Assembly: GCA_021324855.1 (NCBI GenBank)
Contig: JAJPIG010000013.1
Location: forward strand, 1 to 64,000
Length of the DNA stretch: 64,000 bases
Source of the DNA: Pseudomonadota bacterium
GTDB lineage: Bacteria; Desulfobacterota; Binatia; Binatales; Binataceae
Reading direction: 5' to 3'
Shown here: positions 24,791 through 34,212 of the stretch, piece by piece
Position numbering within the stretch: the first letter of the stretch is position 1
Layout of the letters: every line of letters begins with the position of its first letter
Notes under the pieces: model-generated
What the model was told of the DNA's origin: nothing
What the model saw: the letters and a program-made list of their open reading frames with translations, nothing else
Database searches by the model: none
Position numbers and translations under genes: made by a program

Positions 24791-26101
24791 ATGGCGCGTG
24801 ACACCGATACCATCGACTGGCTCTACTCTCTCGAAGCGCGCGGCGAGATTTACAAGCTCGAGCGGATGGAGCGCGCGCTGGCGATGCTCGGCAATCCACA
24901 TCGCAGGCTCCGCGCGATCCATATCGCCGGCACGAAGGGCAAGGGCTCCGTCGCCGCGTTGATCGACAGCACGCTCCGCGCCGCGGGAATGCGCGTTGGC
25001 CTCTATACGAAGCCTCATCTGGTACGCCTGACCGAGCGGACCCGGATCAATGGGGCCGAGATGCCCGGCCAGCAAATGATCGATTACATCGTGCGGCTCC
25101 GCGCGATCTACGAACGCGCGGGACTCGCGCTGACGTTCTTCGAGTTCACCGTCGCCCTGATGTTTCTCTACTTCGCCGAAGCGAAGGTCGAGGTTGCGGT
25201 GATCGAGACCGGGCTCGGCGGGCGGCTCGATTCGACCAACGTGGTGCGCCCGGAGCTCTGCGTGATTACGCCGATCGGCTTCGATCACATGGAGCAGCTC
25301 GGCTACACAATCAGCGCGATCGCGGCCGAAAAGGGCGGCATCATCAAGCACGGCGTGCCTGTCGTCGTCGGTGCGGGAGACCCCGAGGCCCGCCTGGTGC
25401 TCAGCGAGATCGCAGCCGGGCGGCAGAGCCCCGTGCGCATGATCGGGCGCGATTTTTCATACAGCTCCGGCGCGCCGGCTCATCGTTTCGATTACCAGGG
25501 GCTGGCGCTGAATCTGCCGGGCGTCGAGATCGGGCTGGCCGGGCCGTTCCAGCATGAGAACGGCGCAATTGCGATCGCAGCGATCGAAGCGCTGCGGGCG
25601 CAAGGATGGCCGATCGATGAGGCTGCCATCCGACGCGGCTTTCGCGAGGTGGTATGGCCCGGACGGTTCGACATCGTATCGCGGGCACCGATGGTGATTC
25701 TCGATTGCGCCCACAACGAGCTGAGCATTGAAGCGCTGCTCAGGACCATGGATGTTGAGCTCAGCCCGGATATCAAACCGTGGTTGGTTTTCGCTTGTCT
25801 CCAGGATAAGAGGTACGACCGGATGGCGCAGTTGCTGGCGCCGCGGGTGCGAGAGGCCATTCTGACGACCGTAAAACCCAAGCGCCCACTTGACCCGGAG
25901 CAGCTAAAACCGCTATTTGGCTCACTGGTCTCTACCCGCGTAGTACGTGACCCGCTGCGTGCGATGGAACTGGTAATGGAGCAGGCGGCTGTTAACGAGG
26001 TGGTGCTGGTGACAGGCTCGGTATATCTGGTTGGGGAGGTATACCCGTGGTTTCTCGCCCAAGCGGGGCGCAAGGGGCTTTTTCCTGAAGCTCAACCTTA
26101 A
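24791..26101 (+). CDS. folC: Dihydrofolate synthase/folylpolyglutamate synthase
   Basis: A 436-residue Mur-ligase-like enzyme that adds glutamate to folates. The ATP loop GTKGKGSVAA lies at about 47-56. ETGLGGRLDSTN, ITPIGFDHMEQLG with EKGGIIK, and the C-terminal DCAHN motif are all typical. The ATG at 24791 (MARDTDTIDWLYS) gives family length. The 3' end overlaps the lptD frame. Confidence 0.94.
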   Translation: MARDTDTIDWLYSLEARGEIYKLERMERALAMLGNPHRRLRAIHIAGTKGKGSVAALIDSTLRAAGMRVGLYTKPHLVRLTERTRINGAEMPGQQMIDYIVRLRAIYERAGLALTFFEFTVALMFLYFAEAKVEVAVIETGLGGRLDSTNVVRPELCVITPIGFDHMEQLGYTISAIAAEKGGIIKHGVPVVVGAGDPEARLVLSEIAAGRQSPVRMIGRDFSYSSGAPAHRFDYQGLALNLPGVEIGLAGPFQHENGAIAIAAIEALRAQGWPIDEAAIRRGFREVVWPGRFDIVSRAPMVILDCAHNELSIEALLRTMDVELSPDIKPWLVFACLQDKRYDRMAQLLAPRVREAILTTVKPKRPLDPEQLKPLFGSLVSTRVVRDPLRAMELVMEQAAVNEVVLVTGSVYLVGEVYPWFLAQAGRKGLFPEAQP

Positions 26102-28562
26102 CAGGCTTCTCGTCTATTCTTTGATACTCGCGATCGTGCTCCTCCGGGGGACGTCCGGATGGTGTCGCGATTCGCATGGCATCCCGCAGCCGGTAATCCA
26201 GTCGCATCGCGGACCGGTCGATGTCAGCGGCCGCGAGGTCATCTACAACTCCAAGACCGATACTTTCATTGTGCGCGGCGACGCCGTGATGAAGCAGGCG
26301 AAAACCTTGCTCAAGGCCGATGAAATCTGGGTGATGCGTCGCGATCACAAGGCGCGCGCCGTCGGTCACGTTCATCTGACCGATCCAGAGGGTAGCGTGA
26401 CGGCCAAAAGCGCCACGCTCGACCTGGTCACCGAAACCGTCCAGCTCGATAACGGCGAAGTCTACGCGCATAACAACAGCTACCGGTTGGCGGGTAAGAA
26501 GATCAACAAGCTGCCCGGCCAGCACTACCAGGTGGAAAACGGCTTCTTCACGACCTGTGGCGCCGAAAAAGGCACGCCCGATTGGAGTATTGCCGGCGAC
26601 CAGATCGATCTCCACATGGGCAGTTCAGGGACTGCAAAGGATGCCAGCTTTAACATCCTCGGCGTTCCGGTGCTGAAGGTGCCGACGGCGATGTTTCCCG
26701 CCGATTCAACCCGCCATAGCGGGTTCCTCAGTCCGCGAATGGGCGAGTCGGGTCTGCGCGGCTTTCAGTACCTACAGCCCTATTACCTTGCCATCAACAA
26801 GAGTTCAGACGCGACGGTGGCGCTCGACGTCGAAACTTCGCAACGTGTCGGTCTGATGTCCGAGTATCGGCTGACCAACGGCCCTGACGATTTCTTCTGG
26901 GCCGATGGCGGGTTCTACAATGAAAATTTGCGGAGCGCCGCCAACCGCCAATCGGATATCGTCGATAGTCAGGTCGCCTCGCCGTTTATTCCGCTGGACC
27001 GTTACGATCTCATCGCGATGGCGCGCCAGCATCTCACTGACGACCTGACGGTGTACGGCGATGCGTTGAGCGTCAGCGATCCATTCCTGCTCCGCGAGCT
27101 GAACCTTTGGACGCTGTCACGCGGCTTCGATACACCGTTCAACTCGCTGCGCAACGCGCAGTCGGATTTCGGCGCGATTGAGGATTATGGCAGCGGCTAC
27201 GCGCAATTTAGCGGCGTCGTGAATCAGGATCTTATTCAGCCGCAGCGCTTCGCGTTGCAGACCCTGCCTTCGTTGTCCTTTGCCGGAATGATGCCGCTTG
27301 CGAACGGACTTGCGTACGCGGCTTACAATGTTCAGGCGGTCAACTATTGGCGTCAGACGGGGTTGAGCGGACAACGCCTAGATATCAATCCGCATCTGAC
27401 GGTGCCCTGGAACCTTGGTCAGTATCTTTGGGGCTACGGCACGATTGGGATGGACGAGACGCTGTACGAATCATCCGGCGACAACATCACCGTCATTCCG
27501 GTCGGCCAGCAGTTTGCAGGTCACCAACTCCAGTACAATAACGCCTTGGTGCAGGGCCTTCCCGGCCCGAACGGATTTAATCATCGCGAGCTGCCGTATG
27601 CGCAGTTCAGCGCAGGCACCGAACTTGAGCGGGTCTACAATTTGAACTGGGAATCGGTTGAAAAGATCAAGAATACTATCGATCCGTTCTTCACTTACAC
27701 GTACGTTCCAAATGTCAACCAGAACAATCTGCCGCTCTTCGATCAGGTTGATCGTTACAACGCGCGCAGCCTGCTCACCTATGGCATTACCACCAGCCTG
27801 ATCGCCAAGATCCCGGGTGCGGCATCGCTGCCGACCGCACCGGCCGAGCAGCCCGGCTCACCTATAACCCTTTCCGACGGCTTCTTCGGTCAGCGCGCGG
27901 CGCAAACCATTCGCGGCGGCGACCAGATCGATGAAGTGGCGCGTCTCACGATTCAACAGGACTACGACACTGATCATGCGGTCGATCCGATTTCGGGCTC
28001 TGGGATGTCGGACGTGCAAGCGACGCTCGCTCTGCTGCCGACCAAGATTGCCTCGTTCGGCTCGACCGTAGATTACGATCCGCGCACGCGTCAGCAGATC
28101 AATTTCGCGAGCGTGTTCTTCGACTTTCAACCGCCGTGGACCAGGAACACGCCGAACCTTTACATGGGCCGCGCGCTCAGCGGCTCGTTCCTGCAGTTGT
28201 CCTATAACTACATCGGGCCGCACGCCACCGTCTTCACACCGACTGAACCGAACGGCAGCGAATTGGTCATGCTGCGCATGTATTACGATCTGTTCGATCG
28301 GCTGGGCGTCTACTTCGCGCCTCAGTACGATTTGAGCGCATCGCGGTTGCTTACAGCCGAGTACGGCATCCGCCTCAAGTCGCCCTGCGATTGCTGGTCG
28401 GTCGACTTCGGCATCATGGACACAGTCAACCCGAACGAACTGGCCTACCAGTTCCAGGTCACGCTCGGCGGACTGGGCTCGGTCGGTCAGATGCCTTTCG
28501 GCCGCAATCCGTTCCAGATCCTGGGCGTGAACCGCCAGCCGGGCTTCTTCCCGGGTTATTAG
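26031..28562 (+). CDS. lptD: LPS-assembly outer-membrane protein LptD
   Basis: About 800-843 residues: a signal-type hydrophobic segment (RLLVYSLILAIVLL), an LptA-like domain (VDVSGREVIYNSKTDTFIVRG onward) and a large C-terminal beta-barrel beginning near SGFLSPRMGESG. It inserts lipopolysaccharide into the outer leaflet. Cysteines occur at TTCGAE and at SPCDCW, where LptD disulfides normally lie. The frame opens within folC and TTG at 26031 is the first start, overlapping folC by 71 bases; no good ATG precedes the signal segment, so the true start is uncertain. Confidence 0.9.
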   Translation: MGRYTRGFSPKRGARGFFLKLNLNRLLVYSLILAIVLLRGTSGWCRDSHGIPQPVIQSHRGPVDVSGREVIYNSKTDTFIVRGDAVMKQAKTLLKADEIWVMRRDHKARAVGHVHLTDPEGSVTAKSATLDLVTETVQLDNGEVYAHNNSYRLAGKKINKLPGQHYQVENGFFTTCGAEKGTPDWSIAGDQIDLHMGSSGTAKDASFNILGVPVLKVPTAMFPADSTRHSGFLSPRMGESGLRGFQYLQPYYLAINKSSDATVALDVETSQRVGLMSEYRLTNGPDDFFWADGGFYNENLRSAANRQSDIVDSQVASPFIPLDRYDLIAMARQHLTDDLTVYGDALSVSDPFLLRELNLWTLSRGFDTPFNSLRNAQSDFGAIEDYGSGYAQFSGVVNQDLIQPQRFALQTLPSLSFAGMMPLANGLAYAAYNVQAVNYWRQTGLSGQRLDINPHLTVPWNLGQYLWGYGTIGMDETLYESSGDNITVIPVGQQFAGHQLQYNNALVQGLPGPNGFNHRELPYAQFSAGTELERVYNLNWESVEKIKNTIDPFFTYTYVPNVNQNNLPLFDQVDRYNARSLLTYGITTSLIAKIPGAASLPTAPAEQPGSPITLSDGFFGQRAAQTIRGGDQIDEVARLTIQQDYDTDHAVDPISGSGMSDVQATLALLPTKIASFGSTVDYDPRTRQQINFASVFFDFQPPWTRNTPNLYMGRALSGSFLQLSYNYIGPHATVFTPTEPNGSELVMLRMYYDLFDRLGVYFAPQYDLSASRLLTAEYGIRLKSPCDCWSVDFGIMDTVNPNELAYQFQVTLGGLGSVGQMPFGRNPFQILGVNRQPGFFPGY

Positions 28563-28642
28563 AAACGCGCCGCACCCCGGCGCCGTGGCCGAAGTGTGTC
28601 GATGTATGGCGCGTGGTTTCCGACGTGCGGTAGTATAGCTAC

Positions 28643-30274
28643 ATGTCCGAAATTAGTTTCGAAACCGAGCCGAGCCGCTACCGGCATCTGCGGCTTGAAG
28701 CCGACGCCGATCGCGCGCGGATCATCCTCAAGGTCGACGAGAACGGCGGCCTGCGCCCGGACTATCTGCTGAAATTGAACTCTTACGATCTCGGGGTCGA
28801 TATCGAGATCGCGGATGCCGTCAATCGACTCCGCTTCGAGCATCCGGGCGTCTCGGTGGTGACGCTGACCAGCGGACTGAGCGATGTGTTCTGCGCGGGT
28901 GCAAACATTTTCATGCTGGCCGGCTCCGATCACAGCTTCAAGGTCAACTTCTGTAAGTACACCAACGAGACGCGGCTGGCGATGGAAGAGGCGAGCGCGC
29001 TCTCAGGCCAGCGCTATGTCGCCGCGCTCAATGGCGTTTGCAGCGGCGGCGGTTATGAACTGGCGCTGGCATGCGACGAGATTTGGCTGGTCGACGATCG
29101 CCGCTCGGCCGTCAGTCTGCCGGAGATTCCCTATCTCGGCGTACTGCCCGGCACGGGCGGGCTGACGCGCTTGGTCGACAAACGCAAGGTGCGCCGCGAC
29201 ATCGCCGATGTTTTCGTGACGCTGGCCGAGGGAGTGCGCGGCGAACGCGCCCTTGCGTGGGATCTCGTCGACGCGCTCATTCCGCGCTCGCGCTTCGCCG
29301 AGGCCGTCGAGCAGCGCGTTGACAAATTGGTCGCGGCGCGCGATTCCGGCCGCGCTGCGCGCCGCGGAATTGTGCTCGACCTACTGAATCCGGCGGCTCG
29401 TGAAAATGAGATTCGTTATCGCCATCTGACGCTGACGCTCGATCGCGCACGTCGCCTCGCCGAATTGCGCATCGATGGTCCGGCGGCTGTGGAGCCGATT
29501 CCTGCCGATGCGGCGCAGCTCGGCGCTGACTGGTATCCGCTGCGGCTTTTTCGCGAGCTCGATGATGCGCTGCTCCGGTTGCGTTTCAACCATCCCGAGA
29601 TCGGCCTGGTCGCGGTCAGGTCGACCGGAAGTCTCGATCGGGTGCTCGCGCTCGACCATCAACTGCATGCGCATCGCGACGACTACTTCGTGAAGGAAGT
29701 CCTGCTGCTGATGCGCCGCGCGCTCAAGCGGATGGACCTCACGGCGAAGAGCTTCTTCGCCTTGATAGATGACGAATCCTGCTTCGGCGGCTTTCTGCTC
29801 GAAACCGCCCTCGCCGCCGATCGCATCTACATGAAATCGAGCGGCAAGACCGCAATTGCGACCAGCGTCTTGAACGGCGGCGCACTGCCGATGCCGAACG
29901 GTCTGAGTCGTCTCGCGACGCGTTTCCTCGCCCGCCCGGAGCATGCGGCGCGGCTGGCATCGGAAGCATCGCGGTTCGACGCGGAGCGGGCGATGGCGGC
30001 GGGGCTGGTGACGGCCGCACCCGACGAGCTCGATTGGGACGACGAGATTCGTCTCGCGATCGATGAACGGCTGTCGCTGTCGCCGGATGCGCTGACCGGG
30101 ATGGAGGCGAGCTTGCGCTTCGCCGGGCCCGAGACCATGGAGACCAAGATTTTCGGACGCCTCTCTAGCTGGCAGAACTGGATTTTCCAGCGGCCGAACG
30201 CGGTCGGGCCGCGCGGCGCGCTCAAACTTTACGGAAGGCCCGAAAGTCCGCAATTCGACTGGCATCGCACATGA
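28643..30274 (+). CDS. boxC: 2,3-epoxybenzoyl-CoA dihydrolase BoxC
   Basis: A 543-residue member of the crotonase superfamily with two crotonase-like halves. BoxC opens the ring of 2,3-epoxybenzoyl-CoA in aerobic benzoyl-CoA breakdown. Recognisable blocks are DVFCAGANIFMLAGSDHSFK, GVCSGGGYELALACDEIW and PEIPYLGVLPGTGGLTRL. Length and order match BoxC. Only a poor ribosome-binding site precedes the ATG. It overlaps boxB by four bases. Confidence 0.93.
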   Translation: MSEISFETEPSRYRHLRLEADADRARIILKVDENGGLRPDYLLKLNSYDLGVDIEIADAVNRLRFEHPGVSVVTLTSGLSDVFCAGANIFMLAGSDHSFKVNFCKYTNETRLAMEEASALSGQRYVAALNGVCSGGGYELALACDEIWLVDDRRSAVSLPEIPYLGVLPGTGGLTRLVDKRKVRRDIADVFVTLAEGVRGERALAWDLVDALIPRSRFAEAVEQRVDKLVAARDSGRAARRGIVLDLLNPAARENEIRYRHLTLTLDRARRLAELRIDGPAAVEPIPADAAQLGADWYPLRLFRELDDALLRLRFNHPEIGLVAVRSTGSLDRVLALDHQLHAHRDDYFVKEVLLLMRRALKRMDLTAKSFFALIDDESCFGGFLLETALAADRIYMKSSGKTAIATSVLNGGALPMPNGLSRLATRFLARPEHAARLASEASRFDAERAMAAGLVTAAPDELDWDDEIRLAIDERLSLSPDALTGMEASLRFAGPETMETKIFGRLSSWQNWIFQRPNAVGPRGALKLYGRPESPQFDWHRT

Positions 30275-31665
30275 GCAACGAAATTCCAAACAACGTCAAT
30301 CTCGAATCGGATCAACAACTGCGCCGCGCGCTCGCCGGGTGGCATCCGCATTACCTCGAGTGGTGGCGCGAGGTCGGTCCCGAGGGCTTCGATGCCTCGC
30401 GGGTTTATCTCCGCACTGCGATCAGCGTCTCAGCGGAAGGCTGGGCCAACTACGGCTACGTGCGGATGCAGGACTATCGCTGGGGGATCTTCCTCGCTCC
30501 CGAGGTGATGGATCGCAGGATCGGCTTCGGCGATCATTACGGCGAACCGGTGTGGCAACAGGTCCCGGGCGATCACCGCAAGGAACTCCGCAGGATCATC
30601 GTTACGCAGGCTGATACGGAACCGGCATCGGTCGAGCAGAATCGATTGCTGGGCAAGACTGCGCCATCGCTTTATGACCTGCGCAACATCTTCCAGTTGA
30701 ATTGCGAAGAAGGACGCCATCTGTGGGCGATGGTCTATCTGCTGCACAGATATTTCGGACGCGACGGCCGCGAAGAAGCCGACGAGCTGCTGTATCGCCG
30801 CAGCGGCAATCCCGATCATCCGCGCATCCTGAACGCGTTCAACGCGCCGGTGCGCGACTGGCTCGATTATTTCTGCTTCAGCATGTTCTCCGATCGCGAC
30901 GGCAAATATCAGCTCGCAGCGCTGGCCGAGAGCGCCTTTGATCCGCTCTCCCGCACGACGCGCTTCATGCTGACGGAAGAGGCGTTCCATATGTTCGTCG
31001 GCGAGAGCGGCATCCAGCGCATCGCGGCGCGCACGGCCGACGTAATGCTGCAGAAGGACCGCGACGATCTGTTCGAGCTCGGCGTCATCCCGCTCGGAGT
31101 ACTGCAGAAATATATCAACTATTGGTACACCGAAGCGCTTGACCTGTTCGGCGGCGAGGATTCGAGCAATGCGGCGACCTATTTCGCGGCCGGGCTGAAG
31201 GGCCGCTTCCAGGAAGACGACTATCCCGAGCATCTGGCGCTCGATCAGACTTACGAGTTGCGCAAGCCCGACGGATCGATCGAGAAAATCCCGATGCGCC
31301 GCGCGATGAACGCGGTGCTGCGCGACGCCTACGTCGAAGATTGCCATCGTGGACTGCGGCGCTGGAACCGCGAGCTGGAGCATCGGAAGATCGACGCGCG
31401 GCTCTACCTTCCGGCGGTCTGCTTCAATCGCAAGGTCGGCGCGTTCGCCGGCCTGCCCTGCGATCCATGGGGCAAAATTCTCCGGCGCGAGGAGTTCGAA
31501 CGTCGCCGTTCCGAATGGCTTCCGACCGAAGAGGATCGCGCCCGGGTCGCCGCGGTGATGAAGCCGGTCTACGAGCCGGGCAGGATCGCGAACTGGATCG
31601 CGCCGCCGGCCAAGGGCATCGGCGGCAAGCCTGGCCTCGAGTTCGAATACGTCCAGTTCAACTGA
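30271..31665 (+). CDS. boxB: Benzoyl-CoA 2,3-epoxidase oxygenase subunit BoxB
   Basis: A 464-residue di-iron oxygenase that forms the 2,3-epoxide of benzoyl-CoA. Carboxylate and His ligands are visible in NCEEGRHLWAMVYLLHRYFG and LTEEAFHMFVGE. Translation is coupled to boxC (ATGA). The reductase BoxA and the aldehyde dehydrogenase BoxD are not in this window, so electrons must come from a protein encoded elsewhere. Confidence 0.94.
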   Translation: MSNEIPNNVNLESDQQLRRALAGWHPHYLEWWREVGPEGFDASRVYLRTAISVSAEGWANYGYVRMQDYRWGIFLAPEVMDRRIGFGDHYGEPVWQQVPGDHRKELRRIIVTQADTEPASVEQNRLLGKTAPSLYDLRNIFQLNCEEGRHLWAMVYLLHRYFGRDGREEADELLYRRSGNPDHPRILNAFNAPVRDWLDYFCFSMFSDRDGKYQLAALAESAFDPLSRTTRFMLTEEAFHMFVGESGIQRIAARTADVMLQKDRDDLFELGVIPLGVLQKYINYWYTEALDLFGGEDSSNAATYFAAGLKGRFQEDDYPEHLALDQTYELRKPDGSIEKIPMRRAMNAVLRDAYVEDCHRGLRRWNRELEHRKIDARLYLPAVCFNRKVGAFAGLPCDPWGKILRREEFERRRSEWLPTEEDRARVAAVMKPVYEPGRIANWIAPPAKGIGGKPGLEFEYVQFN

Positions 31666-31677
31666 CGATTCGCATTC

Positions 31678-33150
31678 ATGGCGAGTGAGAGGCGAAGGGC
31701 GAAGGCGCTCGAGGTCCGCCGGATCACAGGACGGCGGCTGACGGCGCGCGAGCGATGGATTGCCGTGCTGCGCAAATTTACGCGCGGCCTCGAGGAGCCG
31801 GGCAGCAAACGCTACTGGGCGCCGGAGTTCGAGACCGCATCGCGCAGCCGAATCCGGGAAATCCAGGAGGAGAAGCTCGCCGCGATGCTTCCCTACCTCT
31901 ACGAGCAAAGCCCGTTCTATCGCGCCAAGTTCCGCGCCGCCGGGCTTACCCCCGGTGACATCCGCTCGCTCGATGACCTGGTGAAATTTCCGATCACGAC
32001 CAAACAGGAAATGACCGCGGACGTGCAGACGCATCGGCCGTGGGGCACTTACACGCCTATCGACGATCGAGTCTGGCGCGACTCGGGATGGATGGTTTTC
32101 TCGACCTCGGGCACCACCGCGACCCCACGCCCGTTCCGCTACACGCAGCTCGATCGCGAACTTTGGGCGATTACCAGCGCGCGTTCGATGTACGCGATGG
32201 GCATCCGCGCCGGCGACCTGGGACTCACCTGCACGACCTATAATCCGCACGTCTTTTTCTGGTCGGTGCATTACGGTTGGAACCTGATGCGGGTCGGGAT
32301 CGTGCCGGGCGGTGTGCCGACTGAGCGCCGCGTCGTGATGATCGATCTCTACCGGCCGACGGTAATCGCCGCCACGCCTTCGTATGCGCTCCATCTGGCG
32401 AACGCGATGCGTGAGGCGGGGTACGATCCGGCGCGCAGCTCAATCAAACGGCTGGTATGTGCCGGCGAACCCGCCTCAGGGATCGCGGCGACGCGCCGGC
32501 GCATCGAGCAAACCTGGAACGCCGCATTCCACGACGTCTATGGATGCACCGAGGCGGTGCCGGCCGGATGGGCGTTTACATGCGAGGACGCGCTGAAGGA
32601 AGAACCGGTCTCAACCCACGTGCCCGAGGATTTGCAAATCTGGGAGACCGTTGACCCTCGAACGTTTGAGCCGGTTCCGAGAGGAGCGCGGGGACTCACC
32701 GTCGTGACGAACCTGAATTCGGAGGGCTCGCCGCAACTGCGCTTTCTGATCGGCGATTTCACGGTGCTCGATTACGATCGATGCGCCTGCGGGCGGACAC
32801 TCGCGCGGGCGCGCGGCGGCTTCGTCGGCCGCGCCGACGATATGCTCAACGTGCGCGGGCTGACGCTCTTTCCGTCCGCCATCGAGGAAATCGTGCGCGG
32901 CTTCGATGTTTTGGCGGATGAGTTTCAGATCGTCCTCGAGACCGAAGGCGTGATGGACATGCTGACGATCGTCGCCGAAACGCGCGAGCAGATTAGCGGC
33001 ATCGAGGCGGACGAGCTCCGCGCGCGTCTCATCGGGGAAATCTCGCGCCGCTGCGAGCTTCGCCCGCGGGTCGAGCTGGTGCCCGCCGGTACGCTGCCGA
33101 AGACCGAATTCAAGGCCAAACGCGTTCTCGATCGACGCAAGATCCTGTAG
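31678..33150 (+). CDS. Phenylacetate-CoA ligase-family acyl-CoA synthetase
   Basis: A 490-residue AMP-forming ligase of the PaaK type. The ATP motif is STSGTTATPRPF (about 142-153), followed by VYGCTEAVPAG and FVGRADDMLNVRGLTLFP, with the C-terminal lysine region TEFKAKRVLDRRK. It follows boxB by 12 bases, so it likely activates benzoate or a related aromatic acid to its CoA thioester for BoxB/BoxC. The exact substrate is inferred from this context. Confidence 0.85.
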   Translation: MASERRRAKALEVRRITGRRLTARERWIAVLRKFTRGLEEPGSKRYWAPEFETASRSRIREIQEEKLAAMLPYLYEQSPFYRAKFRAAGLTPGDIRSLDDLVKFPITTKQEMTADVQTHRPWGTYTPIDDRVWRDSGWMVFSTSGTTATPRPFRYTQLDRELWAITSARSMYAMGIRAGDLGLTCTTYNPHVFFWSVHYGWNLMRVGIVPGGVPTERRVVMIDLYRPTVIAATPSYALHLANAMREAGYDPARSSIKRLVCAGEPASGIAATRRRIEQTWNAAFHDVYGCTEAVPAGWAFTCEDALKEEPVSTHVPEDLQIWETVDPRTFEPVPRGARGLTVVTNLNSEGSPQLRFLIGDFTVLDYDRCACGRTLARARGGFVGRADDMLNVRGLTLFPSAIEEIVRGFDVLADEFQIVLETEGVMDMLTIVAETREQISGIEADELRARLIGEISRRCELRPRVELVPAGTLPKTEFKAKRVLDRRKIL

Positions 33151-33423
33151 ACCTCGCTGGAGCGGGAGACTCGCGCGCCGAGCGATCAATCGCGGGTTGC
33201 GATTAGAGTGACTCGACGGCTGTCGCGATAGTCAAGTAATCTCTGCCAATCTGCGATGCGGGCGTTGTGCCAGTCGTAAAAGGTAAATTGCCAGCCGAAA
33301 ACTGCTTAGTATCAGCTCGAGTGCGACGCGGGTCGGTGTTCCAACCAATCATTATGCGATCACCACGGTCAAGGGCCCGGATCGCTGGGTGACTGGAACG
33401 GCTCCGCTTGCGGCTTTGTCCGG

Positions 33424-34212
33424 TTAGACCGCCGAGGTGCGGCTGGCAACGCGTGAGGCGACCGCGAACGCGACAATCGCAAAACCAATCGACACTGGGA
33501 TGCTGAGTGAGAAGGGTGGCAGAGCGCCGATTGCCGCCGCCGGATAGGCGAGATAAAGACCCTTGCGCAACGCCGCCATCTGGTAGGTCAAAGGATTAAT
33601 CCGCATGACCCAGGCGAGCCATGACGGCGCGCCGTTGGCCGGAAAAAATGCGCCGGATAGAAACCAGATCGGAACGAGGATCGAGTTCATGATCAAATGG
33701 AAGCCGCGCGTCGACTCGATCCGCCAGGCGATCGTCAGGCCGATACTGGTGAGGGCGAACGCGATCAGCGCCATCATCATTGCCGTCGTTACGATCGCCG
33801 ACAGGCTCAGCGCGATACCGGCCAGCGGCGCGAGCGCGAGAAAGATTAGCCCCTGTGCCAGTGCCAGCGTTGTGCCACCGAGCGCCTGTCCGAGGATCAC
33901 GGTCGCGCGCGAAATCGGCGCGACCAGCACCCCTTGCAGGAAGCCGGCCTGCCGATCCTCAACCGTCTGGATAGTCGCGAAAATCGCGGTGAACAGCAGC
34001 ACCAACATGATCACGCCCGGATAGAAGTACTGCACGTAGTCGATTCCTGCAGGCATCCCGCTCGGCTTGAATGACGCCCGAAAACCCCATCCGATCAGAA
34101 CCCAAAAGATCAACGGCTGGACGAGCGAGCCAATGATCACGCTGCGCTGACGGCGAAAGCGCGTGATCTCGCGCCACCACAGAGTTGCCGCCTGAACCGG
34201 GACGATGCTCAT
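33424..34212 (-). CDS. ABC-2 type transporter permease
   Basis: A 262-residue protein with six hydrophobic helices and the ABC-2 pattern YFYPGVIMLVLLFTAIF, then TVEDRQAGFLQGVLVAPISR and SGAFFPANGAPSWL. It forms the membrane channel for the ATPase encoded upstream, whose stop it overlaps by four bases. The cargo is unknown; relatives export drugs, lipids or polysaccharides. Confidence 0.88.
   Translation of the reverse strand: MSIVPVQAATLWWREITRFRRQRSVIIGSLVQPLIFWVLIGWGFRASFKPSGMPAGIDYVQYFYPGVIMLVLLFTAIFATIQTVEDRQAGFLQGVLVAPISRATVILGQALGGTTLALAQGLIFLALAPLAGIALSLSAIVTTAMMMALIAFALTSIGLTIAWRIESTRGFHLIMNSILVPIWFLSGAFFPANGAPSWLAWVMRINPLTYQMAALRKGLYLAYPAAAIGALPPFSLSIPVSIGFAIVAFAVASRVASRTSAV

Noticed and set aside
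30430-32394. A 654-codon minus-strand frame opposite boxB and the CoA ligase
   Set aside because: It spans two well-supported plus-strand genes and is a GC-bias shadow.
33151-33423. Possible gene remnant in the 273-base convergent gap after the CoA ligase
   Set aside because: One plus-strand frame stays open for about 45 codons (ending APLAALSG), but it has no start codon with a ribosome-binding site and no family resemblance; nothing else is visible in this gap.
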